Source of the DNA: Citrobacter europaeus
GTDB lineage: Bacteria; Pseudomonadota; Gammaproteobacteria; Enterobacterales; Enterobacteriaceae
Direction: 5' to 3'
Length of the DNA stretch: 64,000 bases
NCBI GenBank assembly: GCA_020099315.1
Contig: CP083650.1
Location: 2,976,001-3,040,000 of the forward strand
The position numbers and the translations under genes were made by a program. Shown here piece after piece: positions 44,077 through 53,075 of this stretch (the stretch's first letter is position 1; every line of letters starts with the position of its first letter). A model generated the notes under the pieces. It ran no database searches. It was not told where the DNA came from and worked only from the letters and a program-made list of their open reading frames with translations.

Positions 44077-45084
44077 ATGGCGATTTATACCCGCACCGGC
44101 GATGCTGGCACAACGGCCCTTTTTACCGGGCAACGCGTGAGCAAAACGCACCCGCGCGTCGAGGCTTACGGTACGCTGGATGAACTTAATGCGGCGCTTA
44201 GCCTGTGCGTTTGCGCGGCGAAAAACCCGCAGCACCGCCAGTTACTTGAAAACATTCAACTGCAGCTTTTTTGGTTCAGCGCCGAGCTGGCAAGCGAAAG
44301 CGAAGAACCAACGCCAGAGCAGCGTTATATCAGCTCGGAAGAAATTGCAGCACTGGAAGCCGCCATCGATACCGCAATGGGCAGGGTACCTCCCCTGCGC
44401 AGCTTTATCTTACCTGGCCGCAGTGAAGCCGCCAGCCGTCTGCATTTTGCCCGCACGCTGGCTCGTCGCGCAGAGAGGCGACTGGTCGAGCTCTCCACCG
44501 AGATCGCCGTCAGACACGTGCTAATGCGTTATATCAATCGCCTGTCCGACTGTTTATATGCGCTTGCACGTGCAGAAGATCATGACGCCCATCAAAACGA
44601 CATTATTCAGAAGGTGGCGGAGCGCTATCTTGCCGCCATCCGTACTTCAGCCACGAGGGAGCCGGCTATGTCTCTGTCTTTTCAGGAACTCCACCAACTC
44701 ACTTGTGCTGCGGTAACGAGAGCAGAAGAACTCCAGGTTCCGGTCGTCATCAGCATTGTCGATGCGAACGGGACCCAAACGGTGGCCTGGCGCATGCCTG
44801 ACGCATTACTCGTCAGTAGCGAACTGGCGCCGAAGAAAGCCTGGACTGCCGTGGCGATGAAAACCGCCACGCATGAGTTGACATCAGAGGTACAACCAGG
44901 CGCCGCGCTTTACGGTCTGGAAAGCCATATGCAGGGAAAAGTCGTCACCTTTGGTGGCGGGTACGCTTTATGGCGTGAGGGTTTACTCCTTGGGGGTCTT
45001 GGCATCAGCGGGGGAAGCGTTGAGCAGGATATGGACATTGCAGAAACGGCCATTGCGGCGATTAACGTGAGAACACATCAATGA
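44077..45084 (+). CDS. pduO: Cob(I)alamin adenosyltransferase PduO
   Basis: PduO makes adenosylcobalamin from cob(I)alamin and ATP inside the compartment. The 335-residue protein has an N-terminal PduO-type transferase (about 1-185) with the ATP-binding IYTRTGDAGTTALFTG and the conserved region FARTLARRAERRL, and a C-terminal GlcG/DUF336 domain (about 200-335), a haem-binding module in the Salmonella protein. The 4-base overlap with pduP suggests coupling. Confidence 0.97.
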   Translation: MAIYTRTGDAGTTALFTGQRVSKTHPRVEAYGTLDELNAALSLCVCAAKNPQHRQLLENIQLQLFWFSAELASESEEPTPEQRYISSEEIAALEAAIDTAMGRVPPLRSFILPGRSEAASRLHFARTLARRAERRLVELSTEIAVRHVLMRYINRLSDCLYALARAEDHDAHQNDIIQKVAERYLAAIRTSATREPAMSLSFQELHQLTCAAVTRAEELQVPVVISIVDANGTQTVAWRMPDALLVSSELAPKKAWTAVAMKTATHELTSEVQPGAALYGLESHMQGKVVTFGGGYALWREGLLLGGLGISGGSVEQDMDIAETAIAAINVRTHQ

Positions 45085-46466
45085 ATACTTCAGAACTTGA
45101 AACCCTTATTCGTAACATTTTGAGTGAACAACTCGCCCCGGCAAAAACAGACGTTAAGAATAACGGAATTTTTCCGGCCGTTGGCGAAGCGATCGATGCC
45201 GCTCATCAGGCTTTTCTGCGTTACCAGCAATGTCCATTGAAAACCCGCAGCGCCATCATAAACGCTCTGCGCGAAGAACTGACGCCTCATCTTGCTTCAC
45301 TGGCCGCTGAGAGCGCTACCGAAACAGGAATGGGCAACAAAGAGGATAAGTTCCTTAAAAATAAAGCCGCGCTGGACAACACCCCGGGTATCGAAGATCT
45401 CACCACCACGGCGCTAACCGGCGACGGCGGCATGGTGTTATTTGAGTATTCTCCATTTGGCGTAATTGGCTCCGTCGCCCCAAGCACCAACCCGACGGAA
45501 ACCATTATTAACAACAGCATCAGTATGCTGGCTGCGGGAAATAGCGTTTATTTTAGCCCGCATCCGGGTGCTAAAGCAGTCTCACTGAAGCTGATTGCCA
45601 TGATTGAAGATATTGCTTTCCGTTGCTGCGGGATTCGCAATCTTGTCGTCACGGTCACAGAACCCACTTTTGAGGCTACCCAGCAGATGATGGCGCACCC
45701 TAAAATCGCAGTTCTGGCGATTACCGGTGGCCCTGGCATTGTTGCTATGGGCATGAAAAGCGGGAAGAAAGTCATTGGCGCAGGCGCAGGGAATCCGCCC
45801 TGCATTGTTGATGAAACGGCCGACCTGGTTAAGGCGGCGGAAGATATCATCAATGGCGCATCCTTTGATTACAACCTCCCCTGCATTGCTGAGAAGAGCC
45901 TGATTGTTGTTGATGCTGTTGCTGAACGACTGGTTCAACAAATGCAGTCTTTTGGCGCGATGCTACTCAATAACGAAGAGGTAGACAAACTGCGCGCAGC
46001 CTGTCTGCCAGAAGGCGTGGCCAATAAAAAACTGGTGGGTAAAAGCCCGGCAATCTTACTGGAAGCAGCAGGAATACCGGTTCCGGCAAAAGCGCCTCGA
46101 TTACTGATAGGCATCGTCAAGTGTGACGACCCGTGGGTGACCAGCGAGCAACTGATGCCAATGCTCCCCGTCGTCACGGTGAGCGATTTTGACAGCGCGT
46201 TAACGTTGGCCCTCAAGGTTGAAGAGGGATTGCATCACACCGCCATTATGCATTCGCAGAATGTGTCACGTTTGAACCTTGCCGCGCGCACGCTTCAGAC
46301 CTCCATCTTTGTGAAAAATGGCCCCTCTTACGCCGGGATTGGCGTGGGTGGTGAAGGCTTTACTACTTTCACCATTGCGACGCCAACTGGCGAGGGAACA
46401 ACATCTGCGCGCACTTTCGCACGTTCTCGTCGTTGCGTGCTGACAAACGGTTTTTCTATTCGCTAA
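45081..46466 (+). CDS. pduP: CoA-acylating propionaldehyde dehydrogenase PduP
   Basis: PduP oxidises propionaldehyde to propionyl-CoA with NAD. The 461-residue aldehyde dehydrogenase has its nucleophile Cys268 in FDYNLPCIAEK and glycine-rich AITGGPGIVAMGMKSG near 213-228. Its first 18 residues (NTSELETLIRNILSEQL) are the well known lumen-targeting peptide that binds shell proteins. Confidence 0.98.
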   Translation: MNTSELETLIRNILSEQLAPAKTDVKNNGIFPAVGEAIDAAHQAFLRYQQCPLKTRSAIINALREELTPHLASLAAESATETGMGNKEDKFLKNKAALDNTPGIEDLTTTALTGDGGMVLFEYSPFGVIGSVAPSTNPTETIINNSISMLAAGNSVYFSPHPGAKAVSLKLIAMIEDIAFRCCGIRNLVVTVTEPTFEATQQMMAHPKIAVLAITGGPGIVAMGMKSGKKVIGAGAGNPPCIVDETADLVKAAEDIINGASFDYNLPCIAEKSLIVVDAVAERLVQQMQSFGAMLLNNEEVDKLRAACLPEGVANKKLVGKSPAILLEAAGIPVPAKAPRLLIGIVKCDDPWVTSEQLMPMLPVVTVSDFDSALTLALKVEEGLHHTAIMHSQNVSRLNLAARTLQTSIFVKNGPSYAGIGVGGEGFTTFTIATPTGEGTTSARTFARSRRCVLTNGFSIR

Positions 46467-46476
46467 TGGGGCCGTT

Positions 46477-47589
46477 ATGAAAAGCTTTTCACTGCAAACT
46501 CGATTGTACAGCGGCCAGGGAAGTCTGGATGTGCTCAAGCGCTTCACGAATAAGCATATCTGGATTATCTGCGATGGTTTTCTCGCGCGCTCCCCCCTGA
46601 TTGAAAAGCTGCGCGACGCTCTGCCAGCGGATAACCGCATCAGCATTTTCAGCGACATCACTCCCGATCCTACCATTAACACGGTAGTACATGGGATTGC
46701 GCAAATGCAGTCCCTGCGACCAGATGTCGTCATTGGTTTTGGTGGCGGCTCAGCTCTGGACGCTGCAAAAGCCATCGTCTGGTTCAGCCGACAGTTCGGT
46801 ATTGAAATTGAAACCTGTGTCGCTATCCCTACCACCAGCGGCACAGGCTCGGAAGTCACCAGCGCCTGCGTGATTAGCGATCCGGATAAAGGCATTAAAT
46901 ATCCATTATTCAATAATGCGCTTTATCCGGACATGGCCATCCTTGATCCGACGCTGGTCGTCAGCGTTCCGCCAGCCATAACCGCAAATACCGGCATGGA
47001 CGTGTTAACGCATGCGCTGGAGGCTTACGTGTCCACAAAAGCCAGCGACTTCACCGACGCGCTGGCTGAAAAAGCGGCACAAATCGTCTTCCAGTACCTG
47101 CCTGTCGCCGTCAGTAAAGGCGAATGCCTGGCAACCAGAGGGAAAATGCACAACGCCTCAACGCTCGCGGGAATGGCATTCAGTCAGGCTGGACTGGGGA
47201 TCAATCATGCGATTGCCCATCAGTTGGGCGGTCAGTTTCATTTGCCGCACGGACTTGCCAATGCGCTGCTGCTGACCCATGTCATTCATTTTAATGCCCG
47301 CGATCCGCGGGCTGCTAAGCGCTATGCCCGTTTCGCTAAAGCCTGTCACTTATGCCCGGATAGCGCGAACGATACAGCGGCATTGAATGCGCTTATTCGT
47401 CATATCGAGCTACTCAAAAAACAGTGTGCGTTACCTTCTTTTGTTGACGCGCTTAAAGACGGAAAGCAAGCCTGGTCACAACGTATACCGTCGATGGTTC
47501 AGGCCGCGCTGGCTGACGTCACCCTGCAAACCAATCCGCGTGTTGCCGACGCCAGTGCCATGCAGGAACTGCTTGAGGAATTATTATGA
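46477..47589 (+). CDS. pduQ: Propanol dehydrogenase PduQ
   Basis: PduQ is an iron-dependent alcohol dehydrogenase that reduces propionaldehyde to 1-propanol and regenerates NAD for PduP. The 370-residue protein shows the family nucleotide motif GFGGGSALDAAKAI near 88-101, the TTSGTGSEVT segment near 125 and metal-binding histidines in GINHAIAHQLGGQFHLPHG near 247. It overlaps pduS by 4 bases. Confidence 0.97.
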   Translation: MKSFSLQTRLYSGQGSLDVLKRFTNKHIWIICDGFLARSPLIEKLRDALPADNRISIFSDITPDPTINTVVHGIAQMQSLRPDVVIGFGGGSALDAAKAIVWFSRQFGIEIETCVAIPTTSGTGSEVTSACVISDPDKGIKYPLFNNALYPDMAILDPTLVVSVPPAITANTGMDVLTHALEAYVSTKASDFTDALAEKAAQIVFQYLPVAVSKGECLATRGKMHNASTLAGMAFSQAGLGINHAIAHQLGGQFHLPHGLANALLLTHVIHFNARDPRAAKRYARFAKACHLCPDSANDTAALNALIRHIELLKKQCALPSFVDALKDGKQAWSQRIPSMVQAALADVTLQTNPRVADASAMQELLEELL

Positions 47590-48941
47590 AGACAGCCATG
47601 ACGGCAGAGTCCACGCTTTATGATGCGCAGACAATTCGCGAACGCGTTCGCGCAGCGGGTGTTGTCGGGGCAGGAGGCGCGGGCTTTCCTGCTCACGTAA
47701 AATTACAGGCGCAGGTCGATACATTTCTGGTCAATGCGGCGGAATGTGAGCCAATGCTGAAAGTTGACCAGCAGTTAATGGCCGTCCAGGCTGAGCGACT
47801 TATCCGCGGCGTTCAATATGCCATGACGGCTACCGGAGCCAGTGTCGGAATTATTGCGCTCAAAGAGAAATACCACAAAGCGATCAAGGCGTTAACGCCC
47901 CTTCTGCCTGCCGGGATCCGCTTACATATTTTGCCTGATGTCTACCCGGCAGGTGACGAGGTTCTGACCATCTGGATGGCAACAGGTCGGAGAGTTCCGC
48001 CTGCCGCGTTGCCTGTTAGCGTCGGCGTAGTAGTCAATAACGTCCAGACCGTGCTCAACATCGCGAGAGCAGTTGAGCAACAGTACGCCGTTACGCGTCG
48101 TACCCTGACCATTAACGGCGCAGTCGCCAAACCAATCACTCTCACTGTCCCTATCGGAATGTCTTTACGTGATGTTCTGTCGTTGGCCGGCGGCGCAACC
48201 GTTGACGATCCCGGTTTTATCAACGGTGGTCCGATGATGGGCGGCCTGATTACTTCACTGGATACCCCAGTCAGCAAGACCACCGGGGGCCTGCTGGTTT
48301 TGCCTAAGTCTCATGCGTTGATTCAGCGGCGGATGCAGGATGAACGCACTGTGCTTTCAGTAGCAAAAACCGTTTGCGAGCAGTGCCGTTTGTGTACGGA
48401 TTTGTGCCCAAGGCATTTGATCGGCCATGAATTATCCCCGCACCTGTTGGTTCGTGCGGTGAATTATCAGCAGGCGGCCACGCCGCAACTGCTGCTCACA
48501 GCCCTGACCTGTTCAGAATGCAATGTGTGTGAAAGCGTAGCCTGTCCGGTTGGGATATCACCGATGCGAATCAACCGCATGCTTAAACGCGAGCTGCGGG
48601 CTCTCAACCATCGATATGAAGGGCCGCTAAATCCTGAGGATGAAATGGCGAAGTACCGGCTGATCCCGGTTAAACGCCTTATCACCAAACTGGGTCTTAG
48701 CGACTGGTATCACGACGCGCCACTGGCTGAGACTGATTATTCCACCGATAAAACGACGCTGTTGCTACGCCAGCATATTGGCGCCAGCGCCACCCCATGT
48801 GTACAGCAAGGTGAACGCGTTGTTCGCGGTCAATGCGTTGCCGATGTGCCGTCCGGTGCATTAGGCGCGCCTGTTCACGCCAGTATTGACGGTATTGTCA
48901 GCGAAATCACTGAGCAATCCATCACGGTAATTAGAGGTTAA
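47586..48941 (+). CDS. pduS: Cobalamin reductase PduS
   Basis: PduS is a flavin and iron-sulfur protein that reduces cobalamin for PduO. The 451-residue protein resembles RnfC/NuoF: N-terminal GVVGAGGAGFPAHVKL near 26-40, and two 4Fe-4S sites, CEQCRLCTDLC (Cys264, 267, 270, 274) and CSECNVCESVAC (Cys309, 312, 315, 320). A C-terminal RnfC barrel-sandwich-like segment ends at VIRG. Confidence 0.97.
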   Translation: MKTAMTAESTLYDAQTIRERVRAAGVVGAGGAGFPAHVKLQAQVDTFLVNAAECEPMLKVDQQLMAVQAERLIRGVQYAMTATGASVGIIALKEKYHKAIKALTPLLPAGIRLHILPDVYPAGDEVLTIWMATGRRVPPAALPVSVGVVVNNVQTVLNIARAVEQQYAVTRRTLTINGAVAKPITLTVPIGMSLRDVLSLAGGATVDDPGFINGGPMMGGLITSLDTPVSKTTGGLLVLPKSHALIQRRMQDERTVLSVAKTVCEQCRLCTDLCPRHLIGHELSPHLLVRAVNYQQAATPQLLLTALTCSECNVCESVACPVGISPMRINRMLKRELRALNHRYEGPLNPEDEMAKYRLIPVKRLITKLGLSDWYHDAPLAETDYSTDKTTLLLRQHIGASATPCVQQGERVVRGQCVADVPSGALGAPVHASIDGIVSEITEQSITVIRG

Positions 48942-48943
48942 TC

Positions 48944-49498
48944 ATGTCTCAGGCTATAGGGATTTTAGAACTCACCAGCATTGCCAAAGGAATGGAAGCT
49001 GGCGATGCCATGTTAAAAAGCGCGAATGTGAATTTACTGGTCAGCAAGACCATCTGCCCGGGAAAATTTCTGCTCATGCTCGGTGGTGACGTAGGTGCCG
49101 TACAACAGGCGATAGCCACTGGAACATCTCTGGCTGGCGATATGCTCGTTGACAGTTTGGTACTCCCCAACATTCATGCCAGCGTACTTCCCGCAATCAG
49201 CGGACTAAACAGCGTGGATAAGCGTCAGGCAGTTGGCATTGTCGAAACATGGAGCGTTGCTGCCTGCATCTGCGCCGCCGACCGGGCGGTTAAAGCCTCT
49301 AACGTCACGCTGGTTCGCGTCCATATGGCATTTGGTATTGGCGGCAAGTGCTACATGGTCGTTGCCGGCGATGTGTCGGATGTGAATAACGCGGTAACGG
49401 TTGCCAGTGAAAGTGCGGGTGAAAAAGGCCTGCTGGTTTACCGCTCGGTCATACCTCGCCCGCATGAAAGCATGTGGCGACAAATGGTGGAGGGATAA
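48944..49498 (+). CDS. pduT: Iron-sulfur shell trimer protein PduT
   Basis: PduT is a 184-residue tandem-BMC shell protein whose trimer binds a 4Fe-4S cluster at the central pore. The ligand Cys38 is present in SKTICPGKF. The two BMC domains cover about 3-90 and 95-180. The cluster is thought to move electrons across the shell or serve cluster repair. The stop overlaps the pduU start by one base. Confidence 0.97.
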   Translation: MSQAIGILELTSIAKGMEAGDAMLKSANVNLLVSKTICPGKFLLMLGGDVGAVQQAIATGTSLAGDMLVDSLVLPNIHASVLPAISGLNSVDKRQAVGIVETWSVAACICAADRAVKASNVTLVRVHMAFGIGGKCYMVVAGDVSDVNNAVTVASESAGEKGLLVYRSVIPRPHESMWRQMVEG

Positions 49499-49848
49499 TG
49501 GAAAGACAACCCACCACGGATCGAATGATTCAGGAATATGTTCCAGGCAAGCAGGTCACGCTGGCGCATCTTATCGCCAATCCTGGTAAAGATTTGTTCA
49601 AGAAACTGGGATTACCAGATTCAGTTTCCGCAATCGGTATTCTGACCATTACCCCTAGCGAAGCCTCAATCATCGCCTGTGATATCGCCACGAAATCCGG
49701 GGCGGTAGAGATTGGCTTTCTCGACCGGTTTACCGGCGCGGTGGTACTGACTGGCGATGTTTCCGCCGTTGAGTACGCGCTGAAACAGGTAACCCGAACG
49801 CTGGGCGAAATGATGCGTTTTACCGCTTGCCCCATCACCCGGACGTAA
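49498..49848 (+). CDS. pduU: Shell protein PduU (circularly permuted BMC)
   Basis: PduU is a 116-residue minor shell protein with a circularly permuted BMC fold and an N-terminal beta-barrel-forming segment (DRMIQEYVPGKQVTLAHLIA). The ATG at 49498 overlaps the pduT stop as TAATG; an upstream ATG inside pduT is rejected. In Salmonella PduU binds PduV, encoded next. Confidence 0.97.
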   Translation: MERQPTTDRMIQEYVPGKQVTLAHLIANPGKDLFKKLGLPDSVSAIGILTITPSEASIIACDIATKSGAVEIGFLDRFTGAVVLTGDVSAVEYALKQVTRTLGEMMRFTACPITRT

Positions 49849-49851
49849 AGC

Positions 49852-50304
49852 ATGAAACGCATAATGTTAATTGGCCCCAGCCAGTGCGGTAAAACGTCGA
49901 TCACGCAGTGCATGCGGGGAGAGGCGCTTCACTATCAGAAGACCCAGGCCATAGTCTGGTCTCCTACGGCAATAGACACACCGGGTGAATATCTCGAAAA
50001 CCGCTGCCTGTACAGCGCGCTGCTGGTCAGCGCCTGTGAAGCAGACATTATCGCGCTGGTTCTGAATGCTGACGCGCCATGGTCACCTTTTTCTCCAGGT
50101 TTTACAGGTCCCATGAACCGTCCCGTTATCGGTCTCGTCACCAAAGCCGATTTAGCTAACCCGCAGCGTATTTCTCTTGTGGAGAGTTGGTTAGTTCAGG
50201 CTGGCGCACAAAAAGTATTTGTCACCAGCGCGCTGGAGAATACCGGGGTTGATGAGATGTTCACTTTTCTGAATGCAAAGGAACCTTCATGTCTCACAAA
50301 ATAA
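49852..50304 (+). CDS. pduV: Microcompartment-associated GTPase-like protein PduV
   Basis: PduV is a 150-residue Ras-like P-loop protein, with Walker A GPSQCGKT at residues 8-15, a DTPGEYLEN switch region near 42 and a guanine-specificity motif TKAD near 95. It is reported to associate with PduU on the outer shell surface and influence compartment movement. It overlaps pduW by 16 bases. Confidence 0.95.
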   Translation: MKRIMLIGPSQCGKTSITQCMRGEALHYQKTQAIVWSPTAIDTPGEYLENRCLYSALLVSACEADIIALVLNADAPWSPFSPGFTGPMNRPVIGLVTKADLANPQRISLVESWLVQAGAQKVFVTSALENTGVDEMFTFLNAKEPSCLTK

Positions 50305-51503
50305 TGGCCATTAATGCAGGCAGCTCCTCGCTTAAGTTTCAGCTACTGGCGATGCCACAGGGTGAAATGATTTGCCAGGGACTGATCGAGCGTATCGGTA
50401 TGTCTGATGCGCATGTCACCCTAAAAGCACCAGCGCAGAAATGGCAGGAGACTTTGCCCGTAGCCGATCACCGTGAAGCAGTGACGCTGCTGCTGGAAAA
50501 ACTGCTCAGTCACAATATTATCAGCAGTCTGGAAGAGATTGACGGCGTTGGCCATCGCGTCGCCCACGGCGGAGAATCCTTTAAAGATTCCGCGCTGGTA
50601 ACCGATGAAACGCTGGCGGAAATCGAACGCCTTGCGGAACTGGCACCGCTTCATAACCCGGTAAATGCGTTGGGAATTGCGGTATTTCGCCAGCTATTGC
50701 CAAATACGCCGGCCGTTGCGGTTTTTGACACGGCTTTTCATCAGACCCTTGATGAACCCTCTTTCATCTATCCCCTGCCCTGGCGCTACTATTCAGAGTT
50801 GGGTATTCGTCGCTATGGTTTTCATGGCACCAGCCACAAGTACGTCAGCGCTAAGCTGGCTGAAAAGCTGGGCGTGCCGCTCAGCGCCCTGCGCGTTGTT
50901 TGTTGTCATTTGGGCAACGGCAGCAGCATCTGTGCTATCAAAGGCGGGCATTCGGTAAATACATCAATGGGCTTTACGCCGCAGTCTGGCGTAATGATGG
51001 GCACGCGAAGTGGCGATATTGATCCATCCATTTTGCCGTGGATTGCCCTGCGCGAAGGCAAAACTCCCCAGCAGCTCAACCAATTGCTCAACAATGAATC
51101 TGGATTGCTCGGCGTTTCTGGTATTTCACCCGACTATCGTGATGTTGAACATGCCGCAGATACGGGCAATCACCAGGCCGCACTGGCGTTGACGCTTTTT
51201 GCCGAGCGGATTCGCGCTACTATTGGCAGCTATATTATGCAGATGGGCGGCCTGGATGCGCTGGTGTTTACCGGAGGAATTGGCGAGAACTCAGCACGGG
51301 CCCGCACCGCAATTTGTCACAACCTGAATTTCTTAGGTCTGGCCGTTGATGAAGAAAAAAATCAGCGTAACGCCACCTTTATTCAGACGGAAAATGCGGT
51401 GGTCAAAGTGGCGGTGATTAATACCAATGAAGAGTTAATGATAGCTCAGGACGTTATGCGTTTAGCGATATCAGAAACTGTGACATTGGGCATTCCCGCC
51501 TGA
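50289..51503 (+). CDS. pduW: Propionate kinase PduW
   Basis: PduW converts propionyl-phosphate and ADP to propionate and ATP, the energy-yielding step, probably outside the compartment. The 404-residue protein is of the acetate kinase family: AINAGSSSLKFQLL at residues 7-20, RRYGFHGTSHKYVS near 175, CHLGNGSSI near 205 and VFTGGIGENSA near 325. Confidence 0.97.
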   Translation: MSHKIMAINAGSSSLKFQLLAMPQGEMICQGLIERIGMSDAHVTLKAPAQKWQETLPVADHREAVTLLLEKLLSHNIISSLEEIDGVGHRVAHGGESFKDSALVTDETLAEIERLAELAPLHNPVNALGIAVFRQLLPNTPAVAVFDTAFHQTLDEPSFIYPLPWRYYSELGIRRYGFHGTSHKYVSAKLAEKLGVPLSALRVVCCHLGNGSSICAIKGGHSVNTSMGFTPQSGVMMGTRSGDIDPSILPWIALREGKTPQQLNQLLNNESGLLGVSGISPDYRDVEHAADTGNHQAALALTLFAERIRATIGSYIMQMGGLDALVFTGGIGENSARARTAICHNLNFLGLAVDEEKNQRNATFIQTENAVVKVAVINTNEELMIAQDVMRLAISETVTLGIPA

Positions 51504-51595
51504 TATTGCCACACCGCAAATTGCGGCAAATCATGGTAATAGCGCGATCGCCATGACACTATGCGCCGAGGATTGCTGAACACAAAGGTGAAGAC

Positions 51596-52462
51596 GTGGC
51601 TGTTGCGCAATGTCCCGCATCGTGCGGAGAACTTATCCAGGGCTGGATTCTGGGCAGTGAGAAACTGGTCTCCTGCCCGGTCGAATGGTATAGCACCGTT
51701 GAGGTCAGTTCAGGCTCACCGCTAACGGACGAACGTCCACTTTCCCGGGCAATGGTAGACAGGTTATTACAGCACTGGCAGTACCCGGCGCATCTTAGTC
51801 AGGATATCCGAATTGATGTTCAGTCAACCATTCCCGTCGCTAAAGGGATGGCCAGCAGCACTGCGGATATTGCCGCCACGGCGATCGCCACGGCGCATTA
51901 CCTCGGCCATCAACTGGACGAACCGGCACTGGCGCAGCTTTGTGTTTCGCTGGAGCCGACCGACAGCACCGTTTTTCGGAAGCTTACTCTTTTCGATCAT
52001 AACAACGCCTCCACGCAAATTGCCTGTGAAACTCAGCCTCAACTCGATCTGCTGGTTCTTGAAAGTCCGGAAACATTACGTACCGCGGATTATCACCGTA
52101 TTCCACGTCATTCCGGCCTGCAGGCGGGAGCAGCCGCATTAAAACGGGCATGGGAAAAAGTGCAGGAAGCCTGTCTCAGCCAAAATCCTTACCGCCTGGG
52201 AGAAGCCGCTACGCTTAGCGCGATCGCCAGCCAGTTACTGTTACCAAAACCGGATTTTGATTCACTGTTAGCGCTGGTAGAAGAATGTGATTTATACGGC
52301 GTCAACGTCGCGCACAGCGGCAGCGTAGTCGGGCTGATGCTGGACAGAAACCGACATGATGTGGATTACATTAAATGGATGCTGGCGCAGAAAAAACTAA
52401 CGGCCCACTGGCCGGAACAGCATTTGTTGCGGATGGTTACTGGCGGGGTCGAACTGCAATAA
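51596..52462 (+). CDS. pduX: L-threonine kinase PduX
   Basis: PduX phosphorylates L-threonine; CobD then makes aminopropanol phosphate for B12 assembly by CbiB. The 288-residue protein from GTG at 51596 begins MAVAQCPASCGELIQG and has the GHMP kinase ATP motif PVAKGMASSTADIAATA near residue 80. The GTG is preceded by AAAGGTGA. Salmonella PduX is about 12 residues longer; the matching upstream codons are present but no ATG heads them. An IR, CCGCAAATTGCGG (51514-51526), lies between pduW and pduX. Confidence 0.94.
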   Translation: MAVAQCPASCGELIQGWILGSEKLVSCPVEWYSTVEVSSGSPLTDERPLSRAMVDRLLQHWQYPAHLSQDIRIDVQSTIPVAKGMASSTADIAATAIATAHYLGHQLDEPALAQLCVSLEPTDSTVFRKLTLFDHNNASTQIACETQPQLDLLVLESPETLRTADYHRIPRHSGLQAGAAALKRAWEKVQEACLSQNPYRLGEAATLSAIASQLLLPKPDFDSLLALVEECDLYGVNVAHSGSVVGLMLDRNRHDVDYIKWMLAQKKLTAHWPEQHLLRMVTGGVELQ

Positions 52463-52485
52463 GGGTCGCCGCTATGCAGCGACCC
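52463..52485. terminator. Hairpin between convergent pduX and tmaR
   Basis: GGGTCGC (52463-52469) pairs with GCGACCC (52479-52485) directly after the pduX stop and before the end of tmaR. T runs are weak on both sides, so efficiency is uncertain. It would close the pdu operon. Confidence 0.5.
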
Positions 52486-52502
52486 GAACAAAGATATAAT
52501 CG

Positions 52503-52838
52503 TTACTCGGCTTTCGCTTCGGCGTTTTTCACTTCGCCCATCGCTTTCAGCTTCTTAGAGATATCGCGGCGTTCTTTAGAGATCTCGGCATTTTTGATGA
52601 TGTAATCATCAACACGATCTTCATAATCGCTTTTCATGCTGGCAATAATGCCCTGAATCGCTTCCACGCTCATTCCAGGCTTGATGTAGTCGCTCAGGTT
52701 GTCTAACAGCAGAACGCGTTTCTGGTTGTCACGGATCTTTTTCTCAACGTCCTGGATTTCACGTTGCAGTTTGTTTTTACGACGGAACAGACGAACAAAT
52801 TCCAGCACGTCCTGGAAAGAAGGCTTGGTAGTTTCCAT
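52503..52838 (-). CDS. tmaR: Polar protein TmaR (YeeX)
   Basis: TmaR (YeeX) is a cytosolic coiled-coil protein that clusters at cell poles and controls PTS enzyme I localisation and activity in E. coli. The start at 52838 follows AGGGGTG and gives 111 residues beginning METTKPSFQD; the upstream frame is not used. Charged helical stretches such as KLQREIQDVEKKIRDNQKR predict coiled coil. Confidence 0.95.
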   Translation of the reverse strand: METTKPSFQDVLEFVRLFRRKNKLQREIQDVEKKIRDNQKRVLLLDNLSDYIKPGMSVEAIQGIIASMKSDYEDRVDDYIIKNAEISKERRDISKKLKAMGEVKNAEAKAE

Positions 52839-53075
52839 TTTTACACCCCTGATAATGTGAGATTCGGATTCGTTAAAACAACGGCTAAAGTGGGTCAACA
52901 TTACTTTCATGCCCGCCATACTTCAAGTTGCATCTGCATTGACAATGCATGGTTGAAACCTGAATTATCGAGGGTAAGCCATTGCAGTTACCAATGGTTT
53001 TAGCCTTTTTCAGTATCATACCTCTATTCTTTGCTGAATCGAAGCAGCAGCAGAATCAATCCCCTCATCTGCTCT

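Noticed and set aside
51514..51526. CCGCAAATTGCGG palindrome between pduW and pduX as a terminator
   Set aside because: The stem is only 6 base pairs with a 1-base centre and no T tract follows; an operon break here is not supported.
52919..52945. Possible dispersed repeat (ATACTTCAAGTTGCATCTGC) between tmaR and yeeA
   Set aside because: It resembles a sequence often seen in enterobacterial intergenic DNA, but only one copy is visible here and no family can be assigned.
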